A DNA stretch of 64,000 bases from Alentia gelatinosa (taxonomy: Eukaryota > Annelida > Polychaeta > Phyllodocida > Polynoidae): positions 27,067,469 to 27,131,468 of the forward strand of contig OX465584.1 of NCBI GenBank assembly GCA_950022655.1. The letters run 5' to 3'. Position 1 is the first letter of the stretch. Each line of letters starts with the position of its first letter. Below are positions 59,287-64,000 of the stretch, in pieces. A program made the position numbers and the translations under genes. Below the pieces are notes generated by a model. It ran no database searches, was not told the DNA's origin, and saw only the letters and a list, made by a program, of their open reading frames with translations.

Positions 59287-60029
59287 AATGATGAAACTAG
59301 CTGCTCATCTTATACCCAGGTAACTGATCTGTGTCTTGTGGTCTTTAGGATGTTGTGGTTTATATGAAGTCGCAGCAATGGATACAGAGTTTTCAGATGT
59401 AGTTTCAACTTGCCTTTTGGCAAGAAATTAAATAGAGGAAATTAAACTGCATTTGAGTATAATAGGGAACTCTTTATACGTGAGAGTACTGTCAGGAGGT
59501 CAAACAATGCGGAAGTTTGAATCCATCTTTCCGAAAAAAAATGTCCTGAATTTACAGTAGCCTGAATTAAATTGGATTCTGTAGACATCGATGATGCAGG
59601 GAATTCTTACATAAGAAATGTTATTATCATACAGAGTATTTCCTATTACTATTCGTGTATATTTGCTTCTGTTATTCATGTTTGCCGCAAACCACGTCAG
59701 ATTTCATTTAATCAGTACTATTTTGTGAATGCAGAAACGTTTCGATGATAGGCAACACACGGAGTCTACTATAAACAAGTCTGGGTTATTACCGCAACGA
59801 TACAGTAGGATAGGATGCAGTATGATCATTAATATCGTTAACAATTGTTTTTAACGGCTTTACAGGCGTCATGCATTATGATATTGATGTAATATTTCTG
59901 CGACATAAATCACAGTTAGACGTCAATGTTTGGACAAATACAGGACCACATACGGCTTTGTGACCCGTTGACACTGGTGTCCGTCTCCCTGACAACACAT
60001 CATATAGTCACCATGGTAACACTCTGGCC

Positions 60030-60421
60030 GGGGGGAGGGGGTGGGGAGGTAGCTCAGTGGTCAGAGCACCAGACTTGTAACCCCAAGGTTGTAAGACTTT
60101 GTGGATTCGAGTCCCACCCCCAGCAGTGGTAGATTTACAGCTATAACAAAGGCCATCCTTCTCATACCATGTCTATGTGGGGTGGGAAGTAAAAGAACTC
60201 TCACCTCAGTAAATGTGTAGGGGTGAGATTTCTACCTGAATTCATCACATAGATTCGATCACCACCCTAGTCACCTCGGTAAATGTGTAGGGGTGAGATT
60301 TCGACCTGAATTCATCATATAGATTCGATCACCACCCTAGTGGTGTAAAAGAAACTTGAGAAAGTCTGGAAAAGACCTATAATGGTTGACTGGACGTAAA
60401 ATCAAACCAAACAAACAAACA
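60030..60421 (+). mobile_element. SINE copy 2, full, with TSD and internal duplication
   Basis: AACACTCTGGCC occurs directly before (60018-60029) and after (60422-60433) the element, a perfect 12-bp duplication left by target-primed retroposition. The tRNA-like head begins near 60042. A 70-bp body segment is tandemly doubled (60201-60270 and 60271-60340). The tail is (CAAA)n. Confidence 0.9.
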
Positions 60422-60541
60422 AACACTCTGGCCAAGCCTGATGAATTCTGATTCATGTTTAATTAGCATTAGCCCAACATTAGTGTTCAGCAATGTTGCA
60501 GAGTTGTAGAATATTATATTACATCAAGTGAATGTGTAAAC

Positions 60542-60620
60542 CACTCTCCAAGCAGAGATCCGGCGCTCCACATGCCTCCGGCCGCTTGTATCTCTGCACC
60601 GACCTGCCTGTTAGACTGGT
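60542..60620 (-). mobile_element. Family D half copy joined to nested element end
   Basis: CACTCTCCAAGCAGAG opens the family D right half in reverse, running to GGCCGCTTGT. It is then joined through AT to CTCTGCACCGACCTGCC, the terminus of the element nested at 61505-61954. This is the same junction as at 61954/61957, so the nested arrangement was copied or moved as one unit. The other ends were not found. Confidence 0.6.
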
Positions 60621-60856
60621 TCCCTACCCTAATGAAATAAGGGGCAGGTAACGGGTTCCTACGTCCTTCAACTAGACTGTAGTATGTCCCGTTGTCGCTA
60701 GCCGACCCCCCTGGTGGATACCCGGGAACCAGCGTATCTGGTGGTCTGCCAAGGTGGCGCAATCCCACAATGCAACAGAAAGATGGAGGCGTTACCAATA
60801 ATGCACCACGAAACTGGAACCTGTGATACTGGGGACACACCAAGCGAGTCAAAGCG

Positions 60857-61021
60857 GCGATCTCTGGAATCGCCAACACAAAATAGCATATATGTAAGAT
60901 ATTATTTCATAGGAATGTCTCCTGCCCATGACTTAGCATATCAGAAACAATAATCAGGTGAAATATGAAACGATAGCTCACCTATAGTCCATTTTGTGTT
61001 GGCGATTCCGGAAATCGCTGC
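60857..61021. mobile_element. Hairpin MITE
   Basis: Both ends carry GGAATCGCCAACACAAAAT (in one case with TTCC upstream), with arms of about 40 bp and a short AT-rich centre. Non-coding. Confidence 0.7.
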
Positions 61022-61462
61022 AGTACTCGCAGTACTCTATAGTGGATAGCACCTCAAGTGTCATTGGGTTTGGTTTTGCCAACAAGACCCATGTGCTCTT
61101 TTGGAAGAGCACATACTGAATTCCTTGGACAATAACACAGAAACTTTTCAAACTAAGCTATAATTATCATATACCTGTGAGAGTATCCCGCATTTACTGG
61201 AGAGCTATAATAACTATAAATAGCACTAACATCCACCGCTCGTGGCTTGTGGTCATTCACAGAGTGAGTGATGAAATGATGTTTTGTAATGATTTACAGG
61301 TATATACAAATCAGACGGAGTGAGGGTACCTAAATAAGAGCTATTGCTCGTTGTACCTCAGAACAGATGTCCTTTAGGCACTCTAACCCTGTTTCCATAT
61401 AGTTCGTCTCATTTTAGCACTATATTCGTAGGTAAAAGATGTAACAAAAATGTGTTTTCACA
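61022..61462. other. Intergenic, no gene seen
   Basis: A short AAGAGCACAT inverted pair near 61092-61113; nothing else recognised. Confidence 0.4.
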
Positions 61463-62003
61463 CACTCTCCTCCCAGATCTTTCGCGGCACTAGCACTTGC
61501 TAATCTCTGCCTCAACCCAATGCTAAAATTTTAGATTCAAAACAAGACAACTGTCAAAAGTTCTGAAACAAAAAAAACTCATATATTTCGAGTTGTGAAA
61601 TATGGGAATTGTTAAGTGAGCTTCAAAGACAATCCAGCTGTTTCTTTTTCAGCTTTAATCCATTTTATAATGTGAATCCACAGTTGATATGACTGCCCGC
61701 TCAAATGACCACACGCACCATGTTTAGAAACAAAACCAGGCAACACATGAAGTGCTTTCCACTGAAGAAAGTAATCGCTATGACTATGTCTGATTTGACA
61801 AAACGAATGATAGAAATGAGTATATATTACTCACCATATAAATATGTGCATCTCTATTTACAAGTAAACTACAAAAAAAGCGCTAAGAATTAGGATTTTC
61901 TAAAAACAGGCGTATGGGCCAGATTTGGGCACAAACGGGTAGGTTGGGGCAGAGATACAAGCGGCCACAGAAAGTAGGGCGCAGGATCTCTGCTGTGAGA
62001 GTG
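61463..62003. mobile_element. Family D MITE interrupted by another element
   Basis: Left part CACTCTCCTCCCAGATCTTT... runs to GCTTGCTAAT at 61504, and the right part resumes at ACAAGCGGCC (61957) and ends GAGAGTG at 62003. Comparison with the uninterrupted copy at 48022-48110 gives the exact insertion point. Confidence 0.8.
61505..61954. mobile_element. 450-bp element nested inside family D
   Basis: Inverted ends CTCTGCCTCAACCC and (complement) CTCTGCCCCAACCT. AT lies on both sides, against a single AT in the empty copy at 48 kb, so the target duplication is 2 bp. No transposase is encoded. Confidence 0.75.
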
Positions 62004-64000
62004 TCCTCTTACACCTGGGCAACTTCTCCGGTCTCAGGTCAATGCACCACGCCGGTTCTCACCACCGAGCAGCTGACCCAGTCGGTTAAAGTCCGTCTGA
62101 AGCATCCACGTCTTTTCAACTCTGTATAGAAATAAGCGAATAGTTACCAGGCCAATGAAGCCACGTGGAAATAGGCACATCTGAAATTCTTCTCTTGTCA
62201 CAGTAAAAAAAATATATGAAAAAGAAGAAAAACCATTCCAAATTGTATGGCCTAGTTTATATAGCTCTCTGTTCTTAACCGAATGGACCATGGTCTTCTT
62301 ACACCCCTCTCATATGTGGCGCCGTTCTGGACAGACCCATTTCGTCAACATTTTCGTAATATACTACACCTTTCTTGAAAATAAAATTTTTGGTTAACAA
62401 TTTGTGGTTTCCTTCTCTTTTTCGTGAACCTTTTTCTCATACCTTATTACCTGCTCTAAACCTTTTCCGTGAAGGGTTAGAGTTCTCACCTGCCCCTCAG
62501 CAGTGAGAAAAGCACTAACATCTATACGTCGTAGGTAAAATGCAAGAACACACTTTGCCGCCACAGACATCCTATTTGCATACCTTTTATCGACGTTGAA
62601 TTTACTGAATGCTGGCGATTATAAAATTATTCAAGCAATTGACGTAACCGAGACTCCCCCGACCTGTACTATATTTCTGCACCTATAATTTTGTTCCTTA
62701 ACAACGTTCACATATTCTTGTACATGTATTAGTTGTCTCTCCGACTGGAGTCATGCAAAAAGGGCAGTAGGAGCCCCCCCCCCCCCCCCCCCTCCCTGTC
62801 TGTTTCTGGTATGAACTTGCAGGTTTTATTGCGTGGTTTCGCTCGACCAGCTATCGTAGTCTACTTAATTGACATTTAATGACGCTCCCCTAACTCCGAC
62901 CCTCCATTCTGTGTACCTGGGACGTGCCCCTGAACTATTTACGCAACCACTTGGTTCACAGTGAAGACCGATGTTTGACGTTGTCGGAAGTCGAGGTGTT
63001 CTAGACTAGAGGCTTAGATGTCGTGTGGGTCAGCTTTGTGGGATTGGTCCTTTCTGTTTGACAAAGGATCGCGATCTCAGGGGGCTTTTTCTCAGGGTTT
63101 ATGGGACAGACCTTCCGACCTGGGTTCAACAGTTTCTTGCGTGATTTGGATATTGCAGATAGTTCCTACAGCTCTCCAGTAAATGTGGGACTGAAGATGA
63201 GACCTGTGTAAAAGGCAGGTTCTGAGAAGTGTGTACAAACAACTCTTGTCTGTAATTAGTGGTGTGTGTATCCCGACCGAGTGGTTAACAAACATGCAGT
63301 AAAAAGATAATGATCAAAGCTATAACATAGTGTGTGTGGCAACAGTAATAATCAAGGCTCTGACACAGTAGGTGCAGCAAGAGTATTGATCAAACCTATA
63401 ACACGCTGTGTGTAATGAAATAAGAATATAATACATTTGTTGTTATGAAATCATAATTGTGGTAATCATCTGTTGGGGGTTAATTATCATCCACTGTTTA
63501 TGGTGATAATGAAACTGACATTATGTTGTCTGCAATGCATTGATAGCAAATCTAAAGGTAGTCTGTGATGCCATTTCCCCTACAACATATTCTCATCACA
63601 CACATACATATGGTAAACGATTAGTCTGCCTGATATAGAGGACCCTTATTCCAAAACGAGATCCTCTCTATTTTGTACAAATGTTTATGAACAGTTTTTG
63701 TCATACAGGTGTTTCGATCACTATATGGACCCAAAGTGAACCGACTGAAACAGCAGAGTCCCGCGCTTATAACAGGTGCTTCGGCCTTTGCCTGCATGTA
63801 TATGTGATACGGAAATATTAGTCTCATTCTCCAATCTTTTAAATTCATATATCTAAATGCATTCAACAAGTCTCACGGTAACTTATTGGCAATCTTCAGC
63901 GATGTGCTTCCCAATGTAGACTTCAGTCGAAGAAAATAAGACCCGAGAAGCAAATCTGAACATAAAACCTATTCCTTAAGCACTGAAGCTTCATTTTAGT
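62004..64000. other. Intergenic, no gene seen; C19 tract
   Basis: A run of 19 C residues at 62774-62792. Short open frames, none recognisable. Confidence 0.4.

Noticed and set aside
60042..60125. Second tRNA-Thr-like gene
   Set aside because: Same SINE head, with a 12-bp target duplication around the whole element.
60514..60879. 121-codon minus-strand frame
   Set aside because: Overlaps the family D half copy and other repeat ends; no domain recognised.

Overview
This is an animal nuclear DNA window with few genes and many repeats. Genes have GT-AG introns, there are two canonical eukaryotic tRNA genes, a tRNA-derived SINE, many short inverted-repeat transposons (MITEs), minisatellites and long C homopolymers. 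The only recognisable host protein exon is the 3' end of a core alpha-1,3-fucosyltransferase of the invertebrate FucTA type. A marine invertebrate, perhaps a mollusc or another lophotrochozoan, fits best; this is inference and the species cannot be read from the sequence.

Layout. 1-6.9 kb: MITEs of several families, an 18-bp and a 30-bp minisatellite, and a CpG-rich stretch with ETS-like sites. 6.9-13.0 kb: a complete, apparently intact 6,065-bp piggyBac transposon with TTAA target duplications, 13-bp perfect terminal repeats and a three-exon transposase gene of 592 codons. It carries 463-bp tandem repeats in intron 2 and again downstream of the gene. 13.7-16.8 kb: a composite block with matching inverted ends that holds a 14-bp minisatellite and a ~1 kb TACATC array. 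17.2-18.75 kb: a ~59-bp satellite. 19.4-25.5 kb: a long near-perfect hairpin, an E-box/X-box cluster, a short non-autonomous piggyBac-like element and several MITEs. 28.1-28.7 kb: the fucosyltransferase terminal exon. 32.7-48.1 kb: MITEs, a local duplication, weak exon candidates, tRNA-Asp (minus) and tRNA-Arg (plus). 48-64 kb: more TIR elements, SINE copies (one with a perfect 12-bp target duplication) and a clear case of one MITE inserted into another.

The piggyBac transposase could mobilise its own element and perhaps the 288-bp relative at 21.2 kb. A four-copy MITE family (139-191 bp) has 9-bp target duplications typical of Mutator-like transposons. An 89-bp element at 48.0 kb also has a perfect 9-bp duplication, and it serves as the empty-site reference for the nested insertion at 61.5 kb. 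No operon-like or pathway grouping exists here. Most long open frames in this window fall in tandem repeats and are not genes.
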